Notes under the pieces: generated by a model
Databases searched by the model: none
The model's input: the letters and a program-made list of their open reading frames with translations, nothing else
Told to the model about the DNA's origin: nothing
Translations under genes and position numbers: made by a program
Part shown: in pieces, positions 20,478-31,400 of the stretch
How the letters are laid out: every line of letters begins with the position of its first letter
Position numbering within the stretch: position 1 is the first letter of the stretch
Assembly: GCA_023213315.1 (NCBI GenBank)
Contig: JAKCPI010007792.1
Location: 1 to 64,000, forward strand
Source: Euborellia annulipes
Taxonomy: Eukaryota > Arthropoda > Insecta > Dermaptera > Anisolabididae
DNA: 64,000 nucleotides
Direction: 5' to 3'

Positions 20478-21304
20478 GGTGAGACAATGGTTCAAAAGAA
20501 TACCAAGCATAAAGCTAGAGCCAAAGAAAAAACCATCTTAAAAAGTTTCGCTTCTTCACTGTTTTTCAGAGATCTGATGTGATATAAAATTCTTTATCTT
20601 TTTTTTTATATAGGCGTTGAGAATAATGCTTTGGATGAATATTTGTGTATGGTTTTTGGATCTCAATTTGTATTCGAGCGTTCTTTCATTACGCTGATCT
20701 TTTTTTTGGGAGCTTTAGCGAAGCAAGTAAGAAGAAATTATTATTATAAAAAGAATCAGATTGAGAATTCAATTTCTTCTATTTTCGGTTGTGCATTTGA
20801 GAACAAATTGAGAAGTCTATGGTTCAAATCCTGGCTGAGACAATTTTTTTTTATTTTTGGAGAGTATGATTCTCAAAACAGAGCAAGTGATAGTAATAAA
20901 TCGAAACCGGAAGTTACTTGGATATTTAGTATAAGTTGTAAAAAAGAAAATTACAAAAAAATTTTTTCTTTATTCAGGATTTTTTATTACCGGAGACAAC
21001 TGATGCGCATTCTCTCAGTTTCGGCATGTAACGCCATCCTCAGGTCTACAATTTTAGAAATTTTATATTAGAGATCCTGTCAGATTTTTTAATTTAAAAA
21101 CCATATAGCTCGTAAAGTCAATAATCTTTAAAATTCTATGAAAAAAATGGATTTTCTTTTATAAATGTTTCAGGAAATTACATGTCAAAACTGAAGAAAT
21201 GCACATCACTTGTCTCTGTCGTTTTTTTTTTTTTTTTGGAAACGTTATTAAATAATTTAAAAACTATGAGATCAATGACAGGAGGTGGCAGCCAGGAAGG
21301 AGAA
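20478..21304. other. Sequence to the right of the BEL/Pao element
   Basis: A 146-residue plus-strand frame at 20631-21071 has no domain that I recognise and contains a hairpin motif on the opposite strand, so I do not call it a gene. Confidence 0.45.
21013..21044 (-). repeat. CTGAGGATG...CCGAAAC hairpin motif
   Basis: On the minus strand: CCTGAGGATGGC, loop GTTACAT, GCCGAAACTGAGA. GGC pairs with GCC. Same architecture as the motifs at 23038, 23458, 40014 and 47869. Confidence 0.6.
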
Positions 21305-21395
21305 GTTTCTTCACCAATGAAACTTCTAATTCACAAGAGGTTCAATAAATTATTAGAAACGTTGTGAATTGGAAATTTCATTGGTGAAGAAACTA
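21305..21395. repeat. Inverted repeat, about 30-bp arms
   Basis: GTTTCTTCACCAATGAAA and AATTCAC on the left are mirrored by GTGAATT and TTTCATTGGTGAAGAAAC on the right, with a loop of about 28 bp. Possibly a small foldback element. Confidence 0.75.
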
Positions 21396-21401
21396 CTCTT
21401 T

Positions 21402-21740
21402 CCTTAAATATCAAATTTCCCACCTCTAACTCATCGGGAAGTCTTGAAATTAGATTAATACGCGAGAGGTTTCAAATAAAGTACCACATTAGTTTGGTCT
21501 ATTTTGGTAAAAACCAGCTGATAATTTGCGTCATCAAAAATGACTCTTAAGTATCAAATTACCCACCTCTAACTCATCGGGAAGTCTTTTGAAATTAGAT
21601 TAATACGCGAGAGGTTTCAAATAAAGTACCAAATTAGTTTGGTATATTTTGGTAAAAACCGACTGATAATTTGCATCATCAAAAATGATCGTTAAGTATT
21701 GAATTTCACACCTCTAGCTCATTGGGAAGTGACCTAAACA
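21402..21740 (+). repeat. Tandem array, 143-bp unit, 2.3 copies
   Basis: CCACCTCTAACTCATCGGGA starts at about 21420 and again 143 bp later. A third, truncated copy begins at about 21707. Shared blocks: TTAGATTAATACGCGAGAGG, TTTCAAATAAAGTACCA and CTGATAATTTGC. The first two copies are over 90% alike by eye. Confidence 0.9.
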
Positions 21741-22465
21741 AACACTCAAAGTTGGTGACCTTGAAAGAGTAAGTTAAATAAAAGCATTTAATTAATTTAA
21801 AAACTACCTTTCAATCTCGGAAGAACGTTTCGGGATATCTTTAATAACTCACTAATATTTCTATTAGCCGTAGATTTGCACAGTTTGAATATTTCTTATA
21901 TTGATTTTTAAGCTTTTTAGAATATTAATATTATCGTTATTATTATTAATGTATATGTTTGCGTCATCTATTTCTAAACAAAATTTAATTAAGATACCAC
22001 AATATCAACAAGTCCTTTCGAATCCATTGAATAGAGGTTTTTTTTTTAAAGCTGATCAAACCGTGTTAATTCCGTTTAATTGCGCATGCGTTAAATATCC
22101 TTTCTAGATTTTTTTGATTCTTTAAAAAAAAAAAAATACATTTGAGTTAAATAAACACCCTTTGTTTTCTAAATAATAATAATAATAATGAAACAATCAT
22201 GGTTGAATTTGTTGTTGTTGTTGTTGTTGTTGAAACGACAAACAAAAATTGTGTAAATTTTTCATTGGAAAAATCAAATAATGTTAAAAACTCTTGCTTT
22301 CAAATTTAAACAAACGAATATACAAATACAAATACCAAACATAAACAGTAATTTTTCTTTTTTTTTTTTGCTAAATAAATATAGTATTCATTATCAAAGA
22401 CATAATTAACCAATAAATAATAACATGATTAAAAAAAAAAAAAAGTTGACTTTCAAGCACTGTGT
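21741..22465. other. AT-rich DNA with (AAT)n and (TTG)n
   Basis: (AAT)n near 22173-22188 and (TTG)n near 22210-22232. No gene seen. Confidence 0.55.
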
Positions 22466-22572
22466 GGTCCCAGAGGGGAGGAAGGGGGAGGGGAGGAAGG
22501 GGGGGGGGAGGAAGGGGGAGGAGAGGAAGGGGGAGGGGAGGAAGGGGGAGGAGAGGAAGGGGGGAGGGGAAG
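22466..22572 (+). repeat. G-rich purine minisatellite
   Basis: Repeats of GAGGAAGGGGGAGG and variants give many runs of three or more G on the plus strand. An ORF that reads as Gly/Arg repeats across it is compositional. The strand could form G-quadruplexes. Confidence 0.85.
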
Positions 22573-22840
22573 GATTTAATCATACAAATGTTCTTTTTTA
22601 ATACTAATTTGAATTTAAAAACAATAAATCATTATTACACGAATTACCCTCCCTCTTTGAATCTGCCACTACCGAACCGTTTTTCTCAACAAATTTCAAG
22701 CCTCTTCTTCCTAATAAGAATCCTCGGTCCTCCGCTGGATCCCAATGACGTAAAATATTTAAGTATTTATTTCAAATACACACAGACTCAGGCCATATAA
22801 TATTTTTACGATATCCGTTATTGATGAATATACATATTAG

Positions 22841-22930
22841 GGGTCCAGGCATTCTTATTTAAGCCATTAGGTATCCAAATGGCTTAAATAAAATCATCGG
22901 ACTGCCTGGGGTCCGAACCCGCGATTTTTG
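22841..22930 (-). mobile_element. SINE family 2, partial inverted copy
   Basis: On the minus strand: CGCGGGTTCGGACCCCAGGC (B box), AGTCCGAT and AAGCCATTTGGATACC. The last blocks are also found at 62303-62328. The A-box half is missing. The 3' part carries an internal hairpin (TTTAAGCCATT...AATGGCTTAAA). Confidence 0.65.
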
Positions 22931-22961
22931 GTATTTGAGGTTTACTCTATTTTGGTTGGAG

Positions 22962-23137
22962 ATGGTCGGGCACTTGAGAATAATTAGTAAAAATTGTCGA
23001 GGATTTTTATTGACAAGACGACTGGGATTATAATTAATCAGTTTCGGTTATACATTTGACCACATCAGGCCTGCAAAATGACCGAAACTCAGTCGTCTTG
23101 TCAATAAAAGTAATTATTCTCAAGTGCCCGATCATCC
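22962..23137. repeat. Foldback element with paired hairpin motifs
   Basis: The left arm (GATGGTCGGGCACTTGAGAA, TAATTA, then ATTGACAAGACGACT) is mirrored by the right arm (AGTCGTCTTGTCAAT, TAATTATTCTCAAGTGCCCG, ATC). The centre holds a minus-strand motif at 23038-23069 (CCTGATGTGGTC...AACCGAAACTGA) and a plus-strand one at 23070-23092 (CTGCAAAATGACCGAAACT), almost touching. Confidence 0.75.
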
Positions 23138-23398
23138 GTAATCAAAATCTAGTAATCTTCCTTAAAATTCCATCAAATATTATTTTTCGAGCTGTTTTTA
23201 TAAATATTAAAATTTTATAAAGCCCGTGACCCGGGGTTAACAGAGAAGAAAAAATATTTCATTTGATTTGACTACAAATAAATAGAGATGGGGTCTAAAT
23301 GGCTTCAGATGCCGAAAAAGACCTTTAAAAAAAACTATCAAGGTTTGCAAGAGCAGAGGATCCTGGCAGTCAAATTTTTTCTTTATAAATTTTTTTTG

Positions 23399-23483
23399 GG
23401 CCGACGTTTCGGGCGAAATATATATATACATATATATTTCCTTGACACTTATTGAGCCCTGAAGATGACCGAAACGTCGGCCA
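23399..23483. repeat. Foldback with CTGAAGATGACCGAAACGTC motif
   Basis: GGCCGACGTTTCGG at 23399-23412 is mirrored by CCGAAACGTCGGCC at 23470-23483. The plus-strand motif CTGAAGATGACCGAAACGTC lies at 23459-23478. The loop is (TA)n-rich. Confidence 0.75.
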
Positions 23484-24659
23484 AATAATTTTCATAAGGC
23501 AGCTATATATACGGATGAACTCCTTCTTTGGCTGCCAGTTTCTGCCCCTCCAACCCTTCCTTGATACAACTCAACAGTTATAACTACAATTAAAATTTTT
23601 TATTAATAAATGATTATTTATAGTAAAATAATTATGATTTAATTATAATTTATTATATAAATTTATAATTAAATTTTTAATTCTTTAATATCGCATTTAT
23701 TTCAAAATTACTTGACGGATTTTGATGGGATTTTTTTTCAACTTTGTAGATAATTTTACGAGGGTGATTTTAGACTGGGTTTTATTTTTTGAAAAAACAC
23801 TAGAAATAAAAAAAAATGATACAAATTGAATTATCTTTGAAAATTAATTACGAAGAAACTTAATAAGTTTAAAAGGAGTCATTTTGAAAAGCTGTCTAGC
23901 TAGTTCGGTTTCTTTCTAATGTTATATTTTTTTCCTGAGTATAAAAAGAACATCTGTGTATCAAAATAACGATACTTTAAGATATATCATTTTTAATAAT
24001 GATATTTTCTAAATCAAATCCTTTTTATATATTCAAAGAAAGTCACTTAAATTCAAACGAATGTCAAAAATAACTTTACAAAAAAAAAAAAAAAAAAACA
24101 CTCTGAGGGAAAAGAAAATCACCTATTCACAAGCCAAGAACCTTTTATATTATTATTATAGGTTATGTTATATATATATATATATAGTTAGAGAGAGAGA
24201 GAGAGTAGTAACATTTTAATCCGATATAATTTGAAATTCAATTCCTGCACCGTTTTTTTTTTTCTTAAATCATTTGAGAGAAGGAAAGAAAAAAAAACTA
24301 GTAATAATTTTTTAGTACTAGTTGGATTTTTATATTTATTAGACTTTTAATATTAAAGAGGAGAATAAAAGAGAAAAGATACTGGGAAAGAGATGGATGA
24401 TGTAATAGAAAAAAAATCCTGTAATTTATAACAAAATAGCAATTTATGAATGAATAATGAATTGATTTATAATAGAAAAGTATCGTTATTGTTGTTTTTT
24501 TTTTTGTATATACCGGTATAGGCATATATGTAGATTCTTCAATTTTCCTTTTAATCTGACTTACATTTTGGTTATAAAATCATATGAGTTCCTTATTAGG
24601 AGAATTTTTAATCATAGACCACATTTTTGTATTAAATATATATCAAAAATATATAAATA
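23484..24659. other. AT-rich DNA, no gene seen
   Basis: (TA)n and (GA)n microsatellites around 24172-24207 and poly-A near 24080. No gene seen. Confidence 0.55.
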
Positions 24660-24800
24660 CTGTACAACGTTGCGACTGCTTATTCAGCAGCCGTTATCGA
24701 GTACTGTGCATTTGCCCCGACTCAAGTGAACCAACTGTCATCTCCGTTACTTGCCTTTTTATATAGAGCGATGACAGCGCCATCTGTCGGCATTTCTGTG
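24660..24800 (-). repeat. Inverted copy of the AGATGGCGCTG / TTGAGTCGG repeat
   Basis: On the minus strand: CCGACAGATGGCGCTGTCAT, TTGGTTCACTTGAGTCGGGG, CAAATGCACAGTACTCG and GAATAAGCAGTCGCAACG. It carries all the blocks split between 6793-6870 and 7098-7220, so it is the most complete copy. Confidence 0.7.
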
Positions 24801-25589
24801 AGGTTAGATTCAAAATTTTCCCGCTATTTTCACTCATTTCCACTAAGTTAGTCACAATTATCAAAGTCAGTGTTTACATAAAAAGCATGATGTTGAATTT
24901 GATTTTAATTTAAGTTCCCCTAAACGTTTTATTTACTGATGAAAACACGTACCGTTGCTGCTTTCCTTTTCTAAGTAGCAGCATAAGCGTTTGGTCATTC
25001 TTTAAATATTTATTTTATGTACTTTAAAGCCATTTCATGATATTTTACACATTGTGCAGCTTAGTCAAGAGTATCAAAAAGCAAGGAATAAGAAGTTGAA
25101 GAAATTTCAAAGACACTTTAGCCTTAAAATATCTAAAATTGTTACAAACAATTCACTATTTGTAACTTCACATATAGTTTTTGAAATGTTTATGCCATAA
25201 AAATTAAAATTTTTTCTAAAGATGTGATATTTACCGATTTGGAATCTCATTTCTTATCTCAAATATTCGATTAGAAATAATAATAGTATCAAATTATTTA
25301 TTTAATTTTTGTAATTTTATACACTGTAGTTTTATACTTAAACTGTATAGTATATAGGCCTAAAGATTTAAAACAAAAAGTGAATCTTTAAATTTCAGCC
25401 CTCTTTTGGTGGGCGGCGCAGCTAGTATAATCAAGTTTTTTTGTATTTTTATTTTGTTTTATACTCAAACTGCATACTTCTATAGTTTTAAAATAAAACA
25501 GTGCGATTTTTTATTTTGTCACGAAATTGGAATTTCGCCCTACTGTGCGACTGTGCTTAAGTTATCCTTATTAGGTGGGGAATGAAAGT
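24801..25589. other. AT-rich DNA, no gene seen
   Basis: Nothing that I can support beyond A/T-rich sequence. Confidence 0.5.
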
Positions 25590-25900
25590 AAAATTGGACT
25601 CAAGTTCCAACCCGGCTTGTCACAAATTCAACCAAGGGTCTATTGGAGCAATAGAGATATAATCATGCACTATCGGCCTGAGGAATGGAGGAATAGAGAT
25701 ATAATATGCACTATCGCTGAGGAATGGAGAATAGAGATATAATCATGACTACGGCTTGAGGAATGGAGAATAGAGATATAATCACGCACTATCGGCCTGA
25801 GGAATGGAGGAATAGCAGATTTAAATAATCATGCACTATCGGCTTGAGGGATGGGCATGATCCATTCCTAGATGGAGAAGCCATCTACCTGGATGTTGAT
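25590..25900 (+). mobile_element. SINE family 1 copy with internal minisatellite
   Basis: GGACTCAAGTTCCAACCCGG CTTGTC matches the B-box end of the SINE at 13051-13318 (CTCGAGTTCGAATCCAGCTTGCC), although the box itself has decayed. From about 25640 to 25850 a unit of about 45 bp (ATAGAGATATAATCATGCAC, TATCGGCCTGAGGAATGGAG) repeats five times with small deletions. Confidence 0.6.
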
Positions 25901-27439
25901 AAAGGAAGCACAATAGATCTTTAAAGCGGTTAAGGAGGCAAATTTTTTTTGGGGTAGATATTTAGTCAAAAAGCCCAATTTACGAAAATTTGCCAACGGA
26001 TGGCAGGATGGTAGGGCTATATTTATTTAATCTCATGCAATTTGTTTATTTTTCGTTGATCTTTTAATAATGATTAATATTATTATATATTATATATGAT
26101 TTATGACAGCATAAAAATATATAAATATAGGTTTTCTAGTGATCTAATAGATGCCGTAAATTAACCAGTCCAGCCATCTATCGGCAGAATGCTCGACTGT
26201 TTTGTCGGTTTTTCAATTATTAAAAGAAAAATTAAAGTAGAATAACTGATTGTTTTATCCAGCCTTATTTAATCCAATTAAGTTTCTTTTTTTTTTGTTT
26301 CTTAAAATTAATCTTTCGTTACCTGATTTTCCACCATATTTTTTTTTTAAACAACCTCACATCAGTGATTTTTATTTTGTTAAATCAACGAAATAATTTT
26401 TTTTTTTTTTGTTTATTTATTAATTAATATATTCATCTTTATTGAAATATAAAAAAAAAAATGAGAACAAAAAAAAAAAATGAATTCAACGAACCAAAAA
26501 TGAAATCAATGAACAAATTAAAAAAAAAAAAAAAATCACGATTTATTTTATTTTAGAATAACCCTCCCATCTCCCTTTGCTCGACAAAGCGTTGTTATTG
26601 TTATTCTTGGATGCATTGAGTGTATAAATGTTAAAAATGAAAAAAAAAAAAAAAAATTCCAGAGATTTTTTTTTGAAAATTTTGTTTTGTTTAGAGAGAA
26701 GGAGAAAAGAAGGCGGCGTCACTACTGTGTCTCGGTTATATACAAGTTGGCAGCTAATAACTTATATACTTGTCAAAAAAGAGTCTAACTGACATAATTG
26801 ACATAAAACATGTTTACATTCTCTCTCTTATTTATTTTTTCCCCCTTTTTCTTTCTGATTGCATGTGACAATGGACATCATAGTTCTTTGGACCTTAAAC
26901 ATTCATTCATTAAAAAAAGCCCCCGCCAGGGACAAAGTTCCTCACGCCTTTTCTTCATCTCCGAATATTATTTAAAAAAAAGGAAAGAATTATTTATTTT
27001 TCAAACAAATAATTATTTTCTTTTTTAAATAATATAGAAAGAGAATTCTCTAGAGCCGGTGGGGGGAGAGGGGGTTGATTCAGATCTGAGGAATGTTCCT
27101 TGTGAATCAGGCTTGAGCCTAGAAAAACGGCCTTCTTAGTGCCGTAACTCATTCCAAACCCTCTCTTTTCTGTTTTTAGAAAATATAAGGAACTTCTTAA
27201 TTATCGTAAATTCTTGTGATTACTTCTGCTCTTACAGTTTTTGAGAATATTTCTTCATGTGTTTATAGAATACCCAAGTTATTAACGGTAGGTTATTTAA
27301 AATAACACAATTAAATAACAAGCGTTACAATCTTAGAAAACAGCTAATGGTATACCAATTAGACTTTGCTATTTTGGAAGTAATATCTTGAAATGAAAGA
27401 GTGTGGATGCAGTCCAATATTTATATTAAATACAACGGA
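25901..27439. other. AT-rich DNA with one SINE tail
   Basis: Many poly-A/T runs. A stretch at 26150-26200 with CCATCTATCGGCAG echoes CCATCTGTCGGCA at 24781. The plus-strand frame at 26810-27028 runs through the SINE tail and is not a gene. Confidence 0.5.
26840..26920 (+). repeat. SINE family 1 tail, isolated copy
   Basis: TTTTTCTTTCTGATTGCATG TGACAATGGACATCATAG and CTTTGGACCTTAAAC match the 3' part of the SINE at 13240-13310 and the array at 28250-29385. Confidence 0.6.
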
Positions 27440-27640
27440 AACTCGTAGTATAACCCGGTTTAACCAGGTTGGGGACATCTCCAGTTAAGGTATTTAGACC
27501 TCCTCAAAAGTCTGTTATCGGGGATGAGATTGTCCTCAATTATTCCTACTTCAGAATTATTTGGCCTAAGCTGGATTTGAACGCGATTTATGTTGAAAGG
27601 TCAGATCCGTAACCCAGAGTTGAACCCGCTTAGCAATTTA
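27440..27640 (-). mobile_element. SINE family 1, inverted copy
   Basis: On the minus strand: GGGTTACGGATCTGACC, then ATCGCGTTCAAATCCAGCTT (B box GTTCAAATCC) and CCAAATAATTC, in the same order as GATTACGGAGTCCGAA, GAGTTCGAATCCAGCTTG and CCAAATGATTC at 13051-13318. The 5' end is less well conserved. Confidence 0.6.
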
Positions 27641-28249
27641 CCAATTTAAAAAAAAAAAAAAACTTTTTGCCCCTATTATGACGATCAACTCTAGGACACT
27701 AATTCTAAAATTGATAAACTAAAAAGATACAGAATGAAAAAAGACTTGTTACTAATAAATTAAAAAGTTTTTTTTTTTATGAATGATTCAAGTTTAAAAT
27801 ATTCAAACTTAACTACTTGTATATTCCAATAAGTTTTTAATTACTTTTCTCTTTAAAAAAAAAAAGAAATCCATATATTCAATATTCAATTCCACTTTTT
27901 TTTTTGTTTGTTTAATAACTTTTTATTATTATTAAGATTATATTAATAAATTTTTGTTTTGTTTGATTAAACAAAAAAAAAAAAAAAAAACAATATTAAA
28001 AATTGTGGATGTATAACAAATGGAAAAAGAATCAATTTTATATATTATAGAGGAAGTTTATGAGGTAATGATCGTGTTTATAGAATCATCCAGCTCAAAT
28101 TCTGCCATGTTTCGGGTATGTTTCCCAGACCGTTTCCTTCCTGAACACGATTCAAGACTGATCGGGGATTTTTCTATAAGATCATAGAAGCGTTTCTGCA
28201 CTGTCATCATGGTTGAACATCGTTGTATCAAAAACCGATACAACAAGTG
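27641..28249. other. AT-rich DNA, no gene seen
   Basis: Several poly-A/T runs. A 62-residue minus-strand frame (28058-28246) vaguely resembles a transposase helix-turn-helix region but shows no motif I can defend. Confidence 0.4.
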
Positions 28250-29385
28250 TCCAGATCACAAGGGAAGCAGTGTCCCAATATCTCTAGGTTGTTAAGATCA
28301 GAACTAATCAATTCTAGTCTTCATTTATCTCCAAGTTACACAAACAAACTTCCTGCATTTATCTTTTCCAAAACCTACTTTAAACCTAATACTAACAACA
28401 TTCTTTATATCTTACTTATTCATATTCACCTTTTTCTGTTTAATTGCATGTGATCACTGATACATCATAGGTTCTTATGCATTTACCCATAAAAAACTGG
28501 AATCCATTCTATACCATCAAAAATACAAAATCCGACATAACATACGTATGTCAAGACATTTTCCCAATAGCCCTATGATCCCAATACTGTTAGATCACGA
28601 GTAGTAGAACTAGTCAATTTCAGTCTTCAGTTATCTCCAAGATACACAAACAAACTTTCTGCCTCTAACTTTTCCAAAGCTTAAAATCCTAACAAGCTTC
28701 TTAGATACTTCATTTTGGTCTCCCACTTATTCTTATTAATTTTTTTCTGGTTGATTGCATGTGAATACTGGTACATCATAGGTCCTTATGCTTTTACCCT
28801 TAATCAAGACATTGTTCCAATATCCCTAAGATCCCATTGCTGTCTATATCACGAGTAGTAGAGCTAGTCAATTTCAGTCTTCAGTTATCTCCAAGATACA
28901 CAAACAAACTTTCGGCCTTTAACTTTTTCAAAGCTTAAAATTTTTATTCCTAACAAGCTTCTTAGATACTTCATTTTGGTCTCCCATTTTTTCTTATTTA
29001 TTTTTTTCTGGTCGATTGCATGTGAACACTAATTCATCATAGGTCCTTATGCTTTTACCCTTGCTGGGATCCATTCTATACCATCAAAAACCCAAAATCC
29101 AATACAAGTATCCAGAACACAGAGTAGGCATTTCCCCAACATCTATATCGTCCCTTTGCTGTCACGAGTAGTAGTAGAACTAGTCGATTTCTCTCTTCAA
29201 TTATCACCAAGATACACAATTATTCTACCTCTAACTTTTCCAAAATCTACAACCTCCTAATCCTAATAAGCTTCTTAGATGCTTCATTTTAATCTCCCAT
29301 TTTTCTAATTTATTTTTTTCTGGTTGATTGCATGTGACCACTGAAACATCATAGGTCCTCGGACCTTATGAATGGTAAATTATTA
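28250..29385 (+). repeat. Four tandem copies of a SINE family 1 tail
   Basis: Copies of about 250-295 bp start near 28254, 28555, 28805 and 29110. Each holds GATCACGAGTAGTAGAACTA or a variant, a TCTTCA...TATCTCCAAGATACACAA block, CTTCTTAGATACTTCATTTT, TTTTTCTGGTTGATTGCATG TGA and CATCATAGGTCCTTATGC. Copy 1 is the most diverged. The last block is the SINE tail also found at 13240-13310 and 26840-26920. Confidence 0.8.
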
Positions 29386-30536
29386 AAAAACTATACCATC
29401 AAAGGCTGTACATCATTACTTCCCCCACCCTTATTTATATAGCCATACAGTACATCATTGCTTCCCCATTCTTATTTAAAATCAGAAACTATTGATAGAT
29501 ACGAAATACGTATATGTAAAATTTATATGCAAAAAATCCATTGACCAACTTGGTACAAACAATGGTGGTCTATTTGAAGATGTACTGAATAAATTAGATT
29601 GTAACCTCCCAACTAACACAAGGCTTATAATTTGGCTGTCTCTAATGTTTGAATAAGGACAAGAACTACAACGACCTATTTGCCTATTTTCTATTGTTTT
29701 TTTTTTTTTTTATTATTGAAGTATAATAATCAATACCAACACTCACAATTCTCTTTCTCTTAACGTTAGAATGGTCATTTAAATCGATATTTATTTCTTA
29801 ATTTTCGTCCAATATTTTTTTTTAACACAATTTAATTATTATTTATTGAAGTCAAAATTCACAGTGAGAGAGCGAGTTACTAATTTGTTTATCAACCCCT
29901 TATTTCCTATGGGAAATTTTGTTATTTTCAAAAATTTATTACGCCCTTCCATTTCCCTAAAGGGGTTTTCGACATTAAAAAAAAAAAAAAAACATTTTTT
30001 TGGATGCTTTCAACAAACACAAAAATTGTTTCATTCATAACCAATAAATTGGAAATAAATTAAGTCAGATGAATAAACAGGGGTGGTATAAAATATGTCG
30101 ACTAATACTCTGTTACTAATTAGACTAAAATCTTTGTGACTATATGAAGTTACAAATAGACAAGCCGCCTTTTTTCCCTCAGGGTGTATAATATACAAAA
30201 CAAAAAAAAAAAGTAGTAAAATAAACGCATGAATATTCAAAAAAAAAATTTAATTACTATTGGAAAAATTTTCAATTAAACTTTATTGCATTTTTTTTTC
30301 GTCTTCAGAAAAACTTATTAATATTATCTAATATTAAACTTTTTTAATATTCATAAATAATATAGAGAAATAATTTTAAAATATACTTATTAAGAAACTA
30401 TATACAATATATTTTATACATTTAGAACAAAAAAAAAGAGCGTTACTAAGAGAGATTCGTTCGATAAGAGTGTTTTCCGCACTGATTGCTTCAGTATCCC
30501 TAGGTAAATGGCATCCAGGAGATTTTTGAATTGTCC
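29386..30536. other. AT-rich DNA, no gene seen
   Basis: A 62-residue minus-strand frame (30376-30564, starting MASIQILNKW) has a varied composition but no domain that I recognise, and its start lies in a dispersed repeat (30537-30680). Confidence 0.45.
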
Positions 30537-30680
30537 ATTTATTTAAAATTTGAATAGACGCCATTAAAAAATATTAATGCTAAACCAAACTAACAACTGT
30601 CTAGTTTTATTTTTATTAAATATAAATAATAAATATAAACGGATGTTTAAGATAAACACGGATATTAATCATGATGTGGT
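30537..30680 (+). repeat. Dispersed family B, copy 1 (GGATGTTTAAGATAAACA)
   Basis: GCCATTA, AAATATTAATGCTAAACCAA, CTAGTTTTATTTTTAT, AATATAAATAATAAATATAA and ACGGATGTTTAAGATAAACA CGG. Nearly the same 140 bp recurs at 31984-32122. Confidence 0.8.
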
Positions 30681-30978
30681 TTCGTATATAAGAATAAAAT
30701 ATAATGATAAATAATGAATAAAGGGTTTATTGGAATGTAGACACTGCGAAATTTTTTTGATGGGAAAAAAAATCCTGAACTAACGATTACTCGCTTTTGT
30801 TAGCAGCGAACTAGAGGGTAATTATCAACGTATCTAGGACTAATTGGATACTGTAGGTTAAATAGACACCTAAAGATTTTAAGTATAAAAAATATATAGC
30901 TATATTTATAAAATGTTAGGTTGAGTTTATAAATAACCGTTGATTCTAGTTGGAACTTTATGTTATAGGTAAAATAAA

Positions 30979-31400
30979 GATTAATCAAAAACACTAGATG
31001 ATATGTTTCAATATTTTTCTTTTTGTCGTTTATAAAATTAATAGATCTAGTTTTGTAATTGTATATGAAGTTGACTAAGTGACGAAATACTGATCAGTTT
31101 TATAAAGATAAATAAATATATTTAAACATATCACCTAGTGTTTTTGATTAATCTCAATGAACTTTTAATGGATTTTATATTTTTTTGATCAACGTGCTAG
31201 ACAAAGTGATTGTTATATGTAATAGGTAAACAATTAATATATAGATTAATCTAAAACACCAAGTGATATGTTTCAAAATATATAATTTTATTGTTATAAA
31301 ACTAGTTTATTATTAGAACTAGTTTAGTGATTGTATTTTAAGATGATACTGAGTGCCGAAATGAACAAACAAGTTTTAAAGTAAATATATCAAACATGAA
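30979..31400. repeat. Foldback plus direct copy, CACTAGATGATATGTTT repeat
   Basis: ATTAATCAAAAACACTAGAT GATATGTTT at 30979-31008 is mirrored by AAACATATCACCTAGTGTTT TTGATTAAT at 31122-31150, and a direct copy follows at 31242-31275. The inner sequence (TCTAGTTTTGTAATTGTAT, GACGAAATAC) recurs after the direct copy. Confidence 0.7.

Noticed and set aside
20631..21071. 146-residue plus-strand ORF
   Set aside because: No domain, AT-driven composition, and it overlaps a repeat hairpin motif on the other strand.
22462..22800. Gly/Arg-rich ORF resembling an RGG protein
   Set aside because: The RGG stretch is the G-rich minisatellite; the rest is AT-rich noise.
28058..28246. 62-residue minus-strand ORF as a transposase DNA-binding region
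   Set aside because: Only a vague resemblance; no catalytic residues or inverted repeats nearby.
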